From: a virus
Virus record (IMG/VR): IMGVR_UViG_3300030329_000446
Location: 1 to 59,046 of that record
Reading direction: 5' to 3' (one strand)
Length of the DNA: 59,046 nucleotides
Below, piece by piece: positions 15,934 to 25,317 of the stretch (position 1 is the first letter of the stretch; each line of letters opens with the position of its first letter). Below the pieces are notes generated by a model. That model was not told the DNA's origin and did no database searches. It was given only the letters and a program-made list of their open reading frames with translations. A program made the position numbers and the translations under genes.

Positions 15934-16412
15934 TGGTTATTAGGGAAGCACAATTAGCTGATATATTTGAAATTACAAATATTTTAATAGAAGAGATGTA
16001 TACAGAGGTAGGAATTGGAGAACCTTCACGATCAAAAGTATTAGACTATATTACTTTTTTATTTAATGATGGAGCATTATATGTAGCTCAGAGTAATATA
16101 GTTAAGAAAGATGGGAGTGGAACAGAGTTAGCAGGAATGACAGGTGGACATATAAGTGAGTGGTGGTGGTCGGATCAAGAATTTTTATCAGAAGATTTTA
16201 CATTTGTACGTAAACAATTTAGAAAGGGTAGACTAGCCTTAAATTTAATGAAGAAGTTAGATACCCATGCAAAGAAATTAAACATACCACTAGTAACTGG
16301 TGTATTTAATGATATAGAACATGAACGAAAAAACAAACTCTTTTCTAAATTATATAAACATTTTGGATATATTTATTTAGGTGGAGACTTAACGATGATA
16401 GGGAGAAGTTAA
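15933..16412 (+). CDS. GNAT-family N-acetyltransferase-like protein
   Basis: 159 aa, TAATG start. The N-terminus MVIREAQLADIFEITNILIEEMY is the typical first strand and helix of GNAT folds. VRKQFRKGRLALNLMKKLDTHAKKLNIP matches the acetyl-CoA pyrophosphate loop and following helix (QxxGx[GA]-like, here QFRKGRLA), and LYKHFGYIYLGGDLTMIGR the last strands. Similar GNAT proteins occur among podovirus internal virion genes. Substrate unknown. Confidence 0.75.
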   Translation: MVIREAQLADIFEITNILIEEMYTEVGIGEPSRSKVLDYITFLFNDGALYVAQSNIVKKDGSGTELAGMTGGHISEWWWSDQEFLSEDFTFVRKQFRKGRLALNLMKKLDTHAKKLNIPLVTGVFNDIEHERKNKLFSKLYKHFGYIYLGGDLTMIGRS

Positions 16413-18278
16413 ATGTGTTTTGGTGGTGGTAGAAGTAAGCCTCAAGTTGTCTCAACAGGAACTCAACAGATAACTGACAAGAGTTGGGAGACACTAGAGC
16501 CATATATAAAGAATGTTCTAGAATCATCTAGGTCACGCTTTGAGGATCAACTAGCTGAAGGCTATCAGGCATTTCCTGGTGGATATGAGGGACGCTATGA
16601 AGGTCCATCAACAGAAGAACTAGCAGCTAGAGAGGGTATCCTTCAACAGGGATTATCTGGCATAGCTGGTACTGGTATGTCTTCTGCTCGTCCCTATTAT
16701 GAGTCAGGACTATCAGCCCTTACATCTTCTATGGATCAGTTTGGCCCACAACAAGCACAGCAGTACATGAATCCCTATCAACAGGCTGTGGTTGATGTAG
16801 CTAAACGTGAAGCAGTAAGACAGGCACAACCTACCTTTAGGGGTATTGGAGATCGTGCTGAAGCTGTAGGAGCTTTCGGTGGTAGTAGACAGGCAATAGC
16901 AGAAGCAGAAGCTAATCGTAATCTCCAACAGCAACTAGGTGATATTCAGACACGAGGGATGCAGTCAGCCTTTGAACAGGGACGCTCTGCTTTTGAGGCA
17001 CAGAAAGCTAGGGAAGCTGCTGGTGCTCAACGTATGTTTGCTCAAGCTCCTCAAGCATGGCAACAGGGATTACGTGAGTTAGGAGCAGTAGAAGAAGTAG
17101 GTAGGGCTAGACGAGGAGATGAACAGGCTAAGAAAGATTTTCTCTACGAACAGTTTGAGGCAGAGAAAGTATTTCCATCACAGGTATATGGTGAACATCT
17201 AGGTCATGTACGTGGGTTTCCTTATCAACCATCTATGTATAAGACTACTACTAATATGCAGCCTCGCCCTAGTATGGGAAGACAGTTACTAGGTGCTGGT
17301 ATGGGTCTTGCTAGTATGGGTAAGAATTTAGGTTTCTTTCAAAGTGGTGGACAAATTCAGGGTGGTCTTAGTGGTCTTGTTCAACGACACCAGAATAATG
17401 CTGCTATAGACTATGATAGTTTAGATGAATACCAACAACAATTATATGATATTGGTGGTTCTCCTTATATGGCTACTGAAACTGAAACACAGACAGTAAG
17501 AGAGCAACCTGCTACACCTAAACCTACTATTCCTACAAGAAGTGGTACAGATTATGATGCAATGTATCTGGCAAATTTAGATAAAGCAGGTAGTTTATAT
17601 GATGTATTAAGAGAAAAAGTTGAAAAAAGAAATGCTCCTGCTTATAAAGAAAAAAGAAAAGCTGAACTTGCTCAAGCAAGAAAAGATGCAGCATGGGATC
17701 AAGTGGGTAGGATAGGTGCAGCTATAATGGCTGCTCCTGGACATATGGATATGTTACAGTCAGCAGGACACGCCTTAAAAGAAACAGGAGCTATAGATAA
17801 ATTAGGTGAAGCGAGAAAAGAAGAAAGAAAAGGTATTAGAGAATTAGAAGATCAAGACTTAAAAACTACTAAAGAGTTAGCTGCACTTGATCTCAATACT
17901 TTAAAAATAGAAAATGAAATTATAAAAGCTGCTCAAGCTGGTGACTTAAAGAAAGCAGAACTCTTATCTAAGAGGTTTGAAAGTCAATTAAAATATGCTA
18001 ACTTTGAATTAAATAAAGCTAAATATAATAATGATATAGCTAAACTTTTAGCATCTGATCAACTGACTGCTGTGTTAGGTAGTGGAGATAAGAAACGTAT
18101 AAGAGCAATTCTTGAGCAAAATGTAGGAAAGTATGGATTATCTTCTCAAGATGTTGAAAAGATTATGAGTGAAGCAGATGAACATATTGCTTCTGCTAGA
18201 GCACTATTACCTTCTCTTCAAAGAGGAGGAACTGCTACAGGTGGAGTAGACTCTTTAGATGAACATGAGTGGAAATAA
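16413..18278 (+). CDS. Internal virion / ejection protein candidate (MCFGGG start)
   Basis: 621 aa. Opens MCFGGGRSKPQVVSTGTQQ. Gln/Ala-rich helices fill the first 250 residues (FGGSRQAIAEAEANRNLQQQ), FFQSGGQIQGGLSGLVQRH at about 310 carries the Gly-Gly motif, and the C-terminal third is a long charged coiled coil (AELAQARKDAAWDQVG; LKIENEIIKAAQAGDLKKAE). The plan and position before a 1250-aa protein match small core/ejection proteins of T7-like phages, but no domain is firmly identifiable. Confidence 0.7.
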   Translation: MCFGGGRSKPQVVSTGTQQITDKSWETLEPYIKNVLESSRSRFEDQLAEGYQAFPGGYEGRYEGPSTEELAAREGILQQGLSGIAGTGMSSARPYYESGLSALTSSMDQFGPQQAQQYMNPYQQAVVDVAKREAVRQAQPTFRGIGDRAEAVGAFGGSRQAIAEAEANRNLQQQLGDIQTRGMQSAFEQGRSAFEAQKAREAAGAQRMFAQAPQAWQQGLRELGAVEEVGRARRGDEQAKKDFLYEQFEAEKVFPSQVYGEHLGHVRGFPYQPSMYKTTTNMQPRPSMGRQLLGAGMGLASMGKNLGFFQSGGQIQGGLSGLVQRHQNNAAIDYDSLDEYQQQLYDIGGSPYMATETETQTVREQPATPKPTIPTRSGTDYDAMYLANLDKAGSLYDVLREKVEKRNAPAYKEKRKAELAQARKDAAWDQVGRIGAAIMAAPGHMDMLQSAGHALKETGAIDKLGEARKEERKGIRELEDQDLKTTKELAALDLNTLKIENEIIKAAQAGDLKKAELLSKRFESQLKYANFELNKAKYNNDIAKLLASDQLTAVLGSGDKKRIRAILEQNVGKYGLSSQDVEKIMSEADEHIASARALLPSLQRGGTATGGVDSLDEHEWK

Positions 18279-18292
18279 AGGTACTATAATAT

Positions 18293-21200
18293 ATGGCTAT
18301 AAAAACTCCTACTTACGAATCACTTCAGAATGATCCTAAGTTTTTGTCAGCAGCACATCATACGCTGAACGCTCTTAGTATCCCTACTTCTGAAAATCCA
18401 CAAGAGATTGTAGATAATTTCTTAACACATCGTAGGTATTTTAATACAAATCTTGGGTCTACTATTAAACAGGGTTCACGTATTATGGACTTACCTGATC
18501 AGTATAAACAAGCCTATGCTTATGCTACAGATCAGATAGACAAGATGCCTGACTTTGGTGAGGGGTCTGCACCTCTTATGGATGGTGTATTAGATTATAG
18601 TATTGCTGGAGTAACAGACCCTACTAATTTAGTATCTATTTTAGCAGGAGCTTTTACAGCAGGGGCAGGAGGTGTGGCAGGATTTGCTGCTAAAGAGGCT
18701 GCTAAAAAAGGAATAATAAACCGTTTAAAAACAGCATTTACTAAAAATGCATTAAAGGCATATGCAGTTGAGGGTACTATTGCTGGAGCAGGAGGAGCAG
18801 CACAGGCTGCAAGAGGACAGGAAGTAGATATAGATATTGGTAGGCGTAAGGATTATGATCCCACACAGATAGCACTTCAGGGATTGGCTGAAGGAATAGT
18901 AAGTCCTGTAGCTGGTGGATTAATATCAGTAGTAGGAGGAGCTACTAAGGATGCGGTAGGTGGTTTAGCTAAAACAGTAGGGGATAATGAAGCCGTAGGT
19001 AATGCAGGACGGTGGATAAAGAATAGAATTTTACCTACTTCTTCTTTAGATGAAATCAGTCAACGTATTGTAGAGCGTAGTACAGGTGAGATGCGTCCTA
19101 TTCAGAAGGCTGCTGAAAAATTATCAATGGATATTGATGATACTTTTAAAACAGACTTTAAACCTGATGAACATACAGACTTATTGAACCTAGCTTTAGA
19201 AGGAGATACGGCAGCATTAAAAGAAGTTAAAGATATAAGCCCTAAGATGCACCAACATATTACTGACCTATGGGATTATGTAAAACAGGCACAAGAAATT
19301 GCAGGTACAGCTAAGTATGGTTCTAATTATGTTAAAGGAATTTATAAACATAATCCTAATAAGCCCTACATTAGAGATATCTTTGAAAAGTTTACGGCTA
19401 TCAATAGAGAACCCTTTGAAGAATTTATAAAGAAGTCAGAGAATAGTGGGGTATTAGATGAGTTAAGAACTTTAATTGTTAATAATAAAGATATTGCTAA
19501 ACAGGCAGGGTTTCTAGATCAGAAGGGAGAATGGATAGACTTATCTCCTGAACGTAGTGAAGAATTAATTGAGAAATTTGCTAGGCAATTATATGATCCT
19601 ATTGGTTCTGCTAAACGTAGAAAACTAGGAGTGTTAAAAAAGAAAGAGGATATTCCAGAAGTTATGCGTAAGTTATTTGGGTATAACTATGAACCTGGGG
19701 TTAGAGCTATGGAAACAGTACGAGGTATTGTTGACTCCTCTTCTAGATTTAGAATGGCTTCTTCTTTAGTAGATAGTTTACTTACCAGAGGTCAAGCAGT
19801 AAAAGCTAGAAATGCGTTAGAAGCTGAAAGTATAACAGGAGAAACAATGGTTCCCTATATTACTTCTCGTAATCCTGCTGGTGAAGCCTTTGATGAAAAT
19901 GCTGTATTTGCTATCTCTTCTAGTCCTGATGGAAAGCAAGGACTTTTAGCTCCAGAATTAAATCAAATATATGTTACAAAGTCTGAAGCTGAAAAATTAA
20001 AGATGCTTACTGATGAGTTTAATCAACCAGATTGGGGATGGTTCAAACCTTTAATAGATGTAATGGCTCCTGTGCAAGGATATTTAAAGAAGGCTAAAAC
20101 TGTTTATAATCCGTTAGCTCACATAAGAAACTTTTTAGGAATGACAGGATATACTATAGGGTCAGGTAACTATAGAGGTCTTATAGATGGAATAAAATTT
20201 CTTGGAAAGAATTGGAATGATCCTGTTAAAAGAAGAGAGATTATAGATAATATTGATAAGTTAGGATTAACGGGTAGTCAAGTAGAACTAAATCAAATCT
20301 TAAATCGTATTAATGATTTTAATAGAGTTAAAGACCCTAGTAAATTACAGAGTGGTATTGTAAATGCTATGACAGGAGGACTTCCTTGGCTTGAAAAAGC
20401 AATATCTAGAAATAAACTAGGTCGTAAGGTAGTACGTGGTGCTCAAGATATCTATGGGGGTACAGATGACTTAGGAAAGATTATGACTTTCTTTAGAGAA
20501 CAGAAACGATCTCAAGATATTTGGGATCAAATGTCTCCTGAAAGACGTAATCAATTACGTAAAGATTATGCTAATAACTTTCAAGAAAAACTTAGAGTTG
20601 AAGGAGATAATCCTAAATTACTAAAAGACTTTGATGATAAAGTTATAAGTGAAATGGCTGTTGAAAAAACAATGAATATTGTACCTGTCTATTCTCGTAT
20701 TCCTAAAATACTAGAACGTATGAGAGGTGTTCCAATAATAGGTTCCTTTACTGCCTTTCCTGCTGAGAACCTGAGAAATAAATATAAACTATTTCAATTA
20801 GCTGGTAATGAAATTAGAGAAGGAATGGATACAGGTAATAAAGCTCTGGTAAAAGCAGGAACTAATAGATTAGTATCTCAACTAGGAGTCGCATCTGCTC
20901 CTTCTATTATAGCTGCTACCTATAACTCGTTAAATGGTACTGAGGGTGTAGCTGATGCTATGGCTACGAGTTTACCTGATTGGGAAAAAGATCATGCTAT
21001 TGTAGTACGTAAGGATAAGGATGGTAATTTTAAATATACTGATTTAAGTTATAACAATCCTGATCAATATGTACTTGATTTTATTATGCCTTTTATGCAT
21101 GAGGTAGCCAGTGGTAGAGATGTGAAAGAATCACTTGATGAAAAGTTTATGGAAATTTTAAGAAGGCAAGCCAAAGTTTTTGCTGACCCATCATTAGCTA

Positions 21201-22045
21201 CTAAACAAATTTTTGATACGGTTGGTGGTAATCTTCTTAAAAGTTTTATGGGAAGTCCAGAAGAACAGGGTGATGCTTTAGTTGATTGGTATAAACTTCA
21301 GGAAACTGGTCTAGGTAAGATGGCAAGAGAAACTCTTCAAGACTTAGGAGCACCTGAATTAATAGATGAAATTACCAAACCTTTAGGTATGGGTACACCA
21401 GCTAGTAAATTTGAGTCTGAACTTAATAAGTTATATTATGGTGATCAACGATATAGGTTTAATGATACTGAAGAATTATCAGACTTCTTTGCTAAACAAG
21501 GGCTTAATACTAAGCATGGGTTAGCTGCTGCACCTTTTACACTAGCTGCCAAAGAAAGAACTTTTAATCCACGTAAACAATTTGCTTTTACTTTAAAAGG
21601 ATTACTTAGACCTACAAATAAAAATAGACAGGATTTAATGCAAGAGATAACTAATAGTTTATCTGAAGTTAATCCTACTATGTCTCCACAAGAATTAGTA
21701 AAAGATTATGATGATCAGTTACGTACAGATTTTGAAGCACAAAGAGGTATATATGATTTAATTCAGTCTTATCGGAGGTTTATTCCTCCTTCTACATTAA
21801 ATAAGTTTATTATGCAGGATAAAGATGTTACAGGAACACTCTCTAAAAAACAATTAATAGGATTAATTAGAGGACAATTTATTCCTAAACAACTTAGTAC
21901 TAATAATAAATTTTTAATGAGGATAAAAAAGAATAACCCTACTATAAATATAGGTAAGTTAAGAACTTTATTAGCGCAGATTGAAAAAAGATATATGAAC
22001 GCAGATATAAGATTAGATGTAGAAAAAGTTGAAGTAGGAGATTAG
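18293..22045 (+). CDS. Large internal virion / ejection protein
   Basis: 1250 aa, the largest helical protein in the window. The N-terminal region has Gly/Ala-rich hydrophobic stretches (ILAGAFTAGAGGVAGFAA, about 116-133; AVEGTIAGAGGAAQAARG, about 162-179) suited to membrane insertion; the rest is mixed helical. Size and position match T7 gp15/gp16-type internal core proteins that form the DNA-ejection conduit. I see no lytic transglycosylase motif, unlike T7 gp16. Confidence 0.75.
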   Translation: MAIKTPTYESLQNDPKFLSAAHHTLNALSIPTSENPQEIVDNFLTHRRYFNTNLGSTIKQGSRIMDLPDQYKQAYAYATDQIDKMPDFGEGSAPLMDGVLDYSIAGVTDPTNLVSILAGAFTAGAGGVAGFAAKEAAKKGIINRLKTAFTKNALKAYAVEGTIAGAGGAAQAARGQEVDIDIGRRKDYDPTQIALQGLAEGIVSPVAGGLISVVGGATKDAVGGLAKTVGDNEAVGNAGRWIKNRILPTSSLDEISQRIVERSTGEMRPIQKAAEKLSMDIDDTFKTDFKPDEHTDLLNLALEGDTAALKEVKDISPKMHQHITDLWDYVKQAQEIAGTAKYGSNYVKGIYKHNPNKPYIRDIFEKFTAINREPFEEFIKKSENSGVLDELRTLIVNNKDIAKQAGFLDQKGEWIDLSPERSEELIEKFARQLYDPIGSAKRRKLGVLKKKEDIPEVMRKLFGYNYEPGVRAMETVRGIVDSSSRFRMASSLVDSLLTRGQAVKARNALEAESITGETMVPYITSRNPAGEAFDENAVFAISSSPDGKQGLLAPELNQIYVTKSEAEKLKMLTDEFNQPDWGWFKPLIDVMAPVQGYLKKAKTVYNPLAHIRNFLGMTGYTIGSGNYRGLIDGIKFLGKNWNDPVKRREIIDNIDKLGLTGSQVELNQILNRINDFNRVKDPSKLQSGIVNAMTGGLPWLEKAISRNKLGRKVVRGAQDIYGGTDDLGKIMTFFREQKRSQDIWDQMSPERRNQLRKDYANNFQEKLRVEGDNPKLLKDFDDKVISEMAVEKTMNIVPVYSRIPKILERMRGVPIIGSFTAFPAENLRNKYKLFQLAGNEIREGMDTGNKALVKAGTNRLVSQLGVASAPSIIAATYNSLNGTEGVADAMATSLPDWEKDHAIVVRKDKDGNFKYTDLSYNNPDQYVLDFIMPFMHEVASGRDVKESLDEKFMEILRRQAKVFADPSLATKQIFDTVGGNLLKSFMGSPEEQGDALVDWYKLQETGLGKMARETLQDLGAPELIDEITKPLGMGTPASKFESELNKLYYGDQRYRFNDTEELSDFFAKQGLNTKHGLAAAPFTLAAKERTFNPRKQFAFTLKGLLRPTNKNRQDLMQEITNSLSEVNPTMSPQELVKDYDDQLRTDFEAQRGIYDLIQSYRRFIPPSTLNKFIMQDKDVTGTLSKKQLIGLIRGQFIPKQLSTNNKFLMRIKKNNPTINIGKLRTLLAQIEKRYMNADIRLDVEKVEVGD

Positions 22046-22046
22046 A

Positions 22047-23594
22047 ATGTGTTTCGGTGATGGTAATAAAAAACTTCAGGCTACGATTGATATTGATACA
22101 TCAAGTCTGGGAGGTTTAACAGATATATTAAATAAACAACCTACCGATGAAGAGGTAGCAGCAGAAGAAACTGTAGAGGCTACAGAAGAAACTACTGCAC
22201 CTAATCTTCTGAATCAACCTGTGCTTGACAAACTAGAAAAGATGTCAGAGAATTTACCTGAAAGAACTACAGGTGAAACTATGAGAGCTATGATGCCAGC
22301 TATACAGCATAGTGATCAGATGATGCATCATATGAATAGAGATCAGATGCGTATGTTAGAAAGAATTATGCAGCGTACAGGACGTAGACCTTTTAATCCT
22401 AGACATCCAAGAGGCGGTTCCTTTGGTAAAGGAGGAGGTCATAGTGATCCTAGAGTACCTAGACCTAGATATCAAACTTTAGGAGCTAATCCACAAGTAG
22501 CAGGACTAGCAGGATTGTTTGGTAGACCTCACCAACACGCAGGAATTAGAGGTAAAGGGATTAATCCAGAACAAATAATGGCTACTCCTACACAATTACC
22601 TAACTTTCCCAAACAACAAATGGCTACACCTATGCAACCAGAAGTAGTAGAGGAACAACAACAGATGGAGATACTAGGTCAACCTAAACAGTTTGCTGGT
22701 GGTGGTCTTGTTAATGCTCTGATGGCTACACCTGTGGGACAGGCTGCAATAAAACAATATGCAGAGGGTGGTGATATAAAATTTGGTGATTATGTTTTTG
22801 ATTATAAATTAACTGACGATGATCCACTAGATATACTACGAGGCAGGATATATGATGATGGAAGAAAAGCTAGGTTCTTTTCTTCTGAGGCTCATATGAA
22901 AGACCCTTCTGAACCTGTAGTGAAGTGGAGAAAACCAGATGTTGTAAAAGAGATTACAGAAGACCTTAAACCTGTACGTAGGAAGAAAAAGAAAGGGGAA
23001 CCCCATGAAGGTGATAGTCAAGTTCCTGGGGGTGCTCCATCGGACAGAACAGCAGCAAATAACTGGGGATATATAGGTCATAAAGGACGAGGACTTATGA
23101 GTGTATTAGGTGCAGCAACTGGTCTACCATTAGGACTTCTAGGAGCACTTAATGATTATCAGGCTATGAATATGGGACGTACTGGGTGGAGTACCCAATT
23201 TAGTCCTAGTTTCTGGGATACATTAACTATGGGTCTTTTTGATAGTAGTGGTATGTATGATAAGACTGTAGAAAATATGGAAAATAGAAATATTGCTGGT
23301 CGTGAAGGATTACTTGGTGATCCTAACTCACCGTTAGGTCAAGCTAAACTTATGGATTATACTCATAAGTATGGTACTGAAGAACCTATAACTGAACAGG
23401 AAGAAAAAGACTATAGAGACTTAGTAGGCCAAGTAGAGGCTTTAGACCCTAGTGATTGGGACGTAGATGAGGCGGGAGAAGAAGGTCCAAGTGATCCTAG
23501 TGGAGGGGATATGGGGCATGGTATGGATAACAGTGCTCAAGACAGTACCCCAAGTGATGAGGCTGAAGAAACTGGTTCAGAATCAGCATGGTAA
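22047..23594 (+). CDS. Third internal/tail protein candidate (MCFGDG start)
   Basis: 515 aa, RBS AGGAGATTAG. It opens MCFGDGNKKLQ, echoing the MCFGGG start of the 621-aa protein two genes upstream. Met/Gln/Pro-rich and probably disordered in the middle (MATPTQLPNFPKQQMATPMQP). FAGGGLVNALMATP and YAEGGDIKFGDYVF carry the Gly-Gly motif. The C-terminus is very acidic with Asp/Glu/Ser/Gly. Role unknown; position suggests a virion component. Confidence 0.65.
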   Translation: MCFGDGNKKLQATIDIDTSSLGGLTDILNKQPTDEEVAAEETVEATEETTAPNLLNQPVLDKLEKMSENLPERTTGETMRAMMPAIQHSDQMMHHMNRDQMRMLERIMQRTGRRPFNPRHPRGGSFGKGGGHSDPRVPRPRYQTLGANPQVAGLAGLFGRPHQHAGIRGKGINPEQIMATPTQLPNFPKQQMATPMQPEVVEEQQQMEILGQPKQFAGGGLVNALMATPVGQAAIKQYAEGGDIKFGDYVFDYKLTDDDPLDILRGRIYDDGRKARFFSSEAHMKDPSEPVVKWRKPDVVKEITEDLKPVRRKKKKGEPHEGDSQVPGGAPSDRTAANNWGYIGHKGRGLMSVLGAATGLPLGLLGALNDYQAMNMGRTGWSTQFSPSFWDTLTMGLFDSSGMYDKTVENMENRNIAGREGLLGDPNSPLGQAKLMDYTHKYGTEEPITEQEEKDYRDLVGQVEALDPSDWDVDEAGEEGPSDPSGGDMGHGMDNSAQDSTPSDEAEETGSESAW

Positions 23595-23618
23595 AAAATC
23601 TTAGGAGGATAATTTAAA

Positions 23619-23999
23619 ATGGATTGGCAGTACTTTACTGAAGAAGAGATGGCCTGTAAGGGTACAGGTGAATGTGAGATGGAACCAGAGTTTATGGATA
23701 AGTTAATAGCTATCCGTGAACAAATAGGAAAGCCTATGATTATTACATCTGGTTACAGACATCTAGCTCATAACTCCACTATTGGAGGAGCAAAGAACTC
23801 ACCACATCTCTACGGTAGGGCAGTAGATGTAAAGGTAGCAGGTGGAGATGCTTTAGAATTGATAGAGGTAGCACTTCACTATGGTATGACAGGGATTGGT
23901 GTAAAGCAGAGAGGGCCACATGACAGCAGGTTTATACATATTGATGATATGCCTAACTCCGATGACCATCCTAGACCTTGGATATGGAGTTATAAATAA
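23619..23999 (+). CDS. Endolysin: M15-type zinc D-Ala-D-Ala carboxypeptidase
   Basis: 126 aa, RBS TTAGGAGGATAATTT. The single domain is Peptidase M15 (type 3). Zinc ligands in the expected order are His63 and Asp70 (SPHLYGRAVDV) and His107 (FIHIDDM), with SGYR at 44-47. It would cleave peptide cross-links of peptidoglycan at lysis. No signal sequence, so export would need the holin (25314-25724). The TAATG joint couples it to the Fe-S gene behind it. Confidence 0.9.
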   Translation: MDWQYFTEEEMACKGTGECEMEPEFMDKLIAIREQIGKPMIITSGYRHLAHNSTIGGAKNSPHLYGRAVDVKVAGGDALELIEVALHYGMTGIGVKQRGPHDSRFIHIDDMPNSDDHPRPWIWSYK

Positions 24000-24265
24000 T
24001 GACAATGTTTGCTAAGATAGAAGATGTCTTAGCAGATAAGATAGCACCCTATATGATAATGCATGGAGGTACTATAAAGTTATTAGACTATGATGAAGAT
24101 GTAAAGAATGTTCATGTGGAATTAGGAGGAGCTTGTGCTGGTTGTGCATCCTCTACCATCACATTAAAATTAGGAGTGGAAAATATGTTGAAGCATGAGT
24201 TTCCAGAAGATATAAAAACTGTAACTCATGTGGAGACAGAAGTAACTAACCCCTTCTATGTATAG
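23999..24265 (+). CDS. NifU C-terminal-like Fe-S scaffold/carrier
   Basis: 88 aa, one Nfu/NifU C-terminal domain: MHGGTIKLLDYDED, then ELGGACAGCASSTITLKLGVE with the CxxC pair Cys46/Cys49 that bridges a [4Fe-4S] cluster between two subunits in this family. Such carriers hand clusters to apo-proteins. Last rightward late gene; it ends 2 bp from the stop of the convergent gene. An A-type carrier lies 660 bp away on the other strand, and an Fe-S nuclease is encoded at 32695-33555. Confidence 0.88.
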   Translation: MTMFAKIEDVLADKIAPYMIMHGGTIKLLDYDEDVKNVHVELGGACAGCASSTITLKLGVENMLKHEFPEDIKTVTHVETEVTNPFYV

Positions 24266-24267
24266 AA

Positions 24268-24540
24268 CTAAGAGAAGAAGTAGGAAAAGATACCGCTTAG
24301 AAAGATAGATATTCCTACGGCATTAACTACTATGAGTGCTCGATCATTCCAGATCAGTGCGACTAAGAGCCAGCCAATTAATCCAATAAGCTCTAGGAAT
24401 AAGTTATAAGGGTATATGTTTTGAGCAGTAGCAACTGTGCCTATAATAATAAAAAAAGTAGCTCCCCATTTTATATACCAATCTTTAGTATGTAAGGGAG
24501 TTTGTTTTGTAACAGTAATCTTATCCTTTACTGTTCCCAT
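24268..24540 (-). CDS. Small membrane protein
   Basis: 90 aa. Three likely membrane helices (about 29-45 GATFFIIIGTVATAQNI; 47-65 YNLFLELIGLIGWLLVALIW; 69-88 LIVVNAVGISIFLSGIFSYF). Last gene of the leftward region, starting inside the upstream gene (13-bp overlap). Small three-helix proteins of this look are common in marine phages without known function; a holin-like or transport role is possible. Confidence 0.7.
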   Translation of the reverse strand: MGTVKDKITVTKQTPLHTKDWYIKWGATFFIIIGTVATAQNIYPYNLFLELIGLIGWLLVALIWNDRALIVVNAVGISIFLSGIFSYFFS

Positions 24541-24938
24541 TTACAAGTCTTCATTAGCTTCTTCATTTCTTCTTTACCAATGACCTTCATAGCAGATTGA
24601 ATATCAGATACAATCTTATCTACATTAAGAATGTCATCGTCACTTGTCTTATTCCCACGTACTCGTGATAGAATTTCTAATGCCTTAATAGCACTGTTAG
24701 TATGTCCATGTCCTTTAGCATAGCTATACTGGTTTTCTAATTCTTCAATAACATTTACATCTGTAGTCATTTCCTGTTCTGCATCATAGATACGTTGTTG
24801 TATCTCTTCTTCTTGCAGTAACCTATGTCCCTGATTACGTGCAGAGCGTTCACTATAACCAGCTAATCGTGCAGCCTCAGATGCATTACGACTAAGAATA
24901 TAATGCTGTACAAAAGCCTCTTGTTTTTCATTTAGCAT
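24528..24938 (-). CDS. Terminase small subunit candidate (Terminase_2-like)
   Basis: 136 aa. The N-terminus (LNEKQEAFVQHYILSRNASEAARLAGYSERSARNQGHRLLQ) is the classical Terminase_2 helix-turn-helix: 'LT.kQ..Fv..Yl...nat.AA..AGYs...a...g..LL'. It would bind the packaging site and load the large subunit. Unusually it lies on the opposite strand and about 22 kb from the large subunit gene at 47290, in a leftward transcript otherwise holding holin and Fe-S genes. A host-type DNA-binding role is the alternative. Confidence 0.75.
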   Translation of the reverse strand: MLNEKQEAFVQHYILSRNASEAARLAGYSERSARNQGHRLLQEEEIQQRIYDAEQEMTTDVNVIEELENQYSYAKGHGHTNSAIKALEILSRVRGNKTSDDDILNVDKIVSDIQSAMKVIGKEEMKKLMKTCKWEQ

Positions 24939-25317
24939 TTACAGTTAAGTCCATATCTGTTGGATCATAAGGGCCAGATGTAAAGACTATATCTTTAGGA
25001 TGGAAGCTCTCCCCACACCCACACATAGATTGGACATTAGGATTTTCTATAAATAATCTTTGTCCAAAAATATCTTTCTTGTAGTCTACTTCCATACCAG
25101 CAAGGTACATAACGGATGTACCATCTACTACAAGTTTACCTACATCCAGGTCTAATTCCAAGTCTGTTACTTTGGTTTGCAGTTTCTCCAATGGTTGCCA
25201 ATCATAATTGAAACCAGAGCAGCCTCCTCCCTTTACTGCTAAGAGGATACCTTCAAGGTTATTCTCAGCAATAATAGAGGAGAGGTGTATATCTGCTGCT
25301 TCAGTTATGTTTATCAT
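24928..25317 (-). CDS. A-type Fe-S cluster carrier (IscA/ErpA/HesB family)
   Basis: 129 aa. The family signature is complete: GGGCSGFNY with Cys33 and CGCGESF with Cys99 and Cys101, the three cluster-binding cysteines. Length is usual for ErpA/IscA. Such proteins pass [2Fe-2S] or [4Fe-4S] clusters to targets. Overlaps the holin gene by 4 bp and the terminase-like gene by 11 bp. HesB-like genes are known auxiliary genes in marine phages; with the Nfu-type gene this phage has two separate Fe-S delivery proteins. Confidence 0.9.
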   Translation of the reverse strand: MINITEAADIHLSSIIAENNLEGILLAVKGGGCSGFNYDWQPLEKLQTKVTDLELDLDVGKLVVDGTSVMYLAGMEVDYKKDIFGQRLFIENPNVQSMCGCGESFHPKDIVFTSGPYDPTDMDLTVNAK

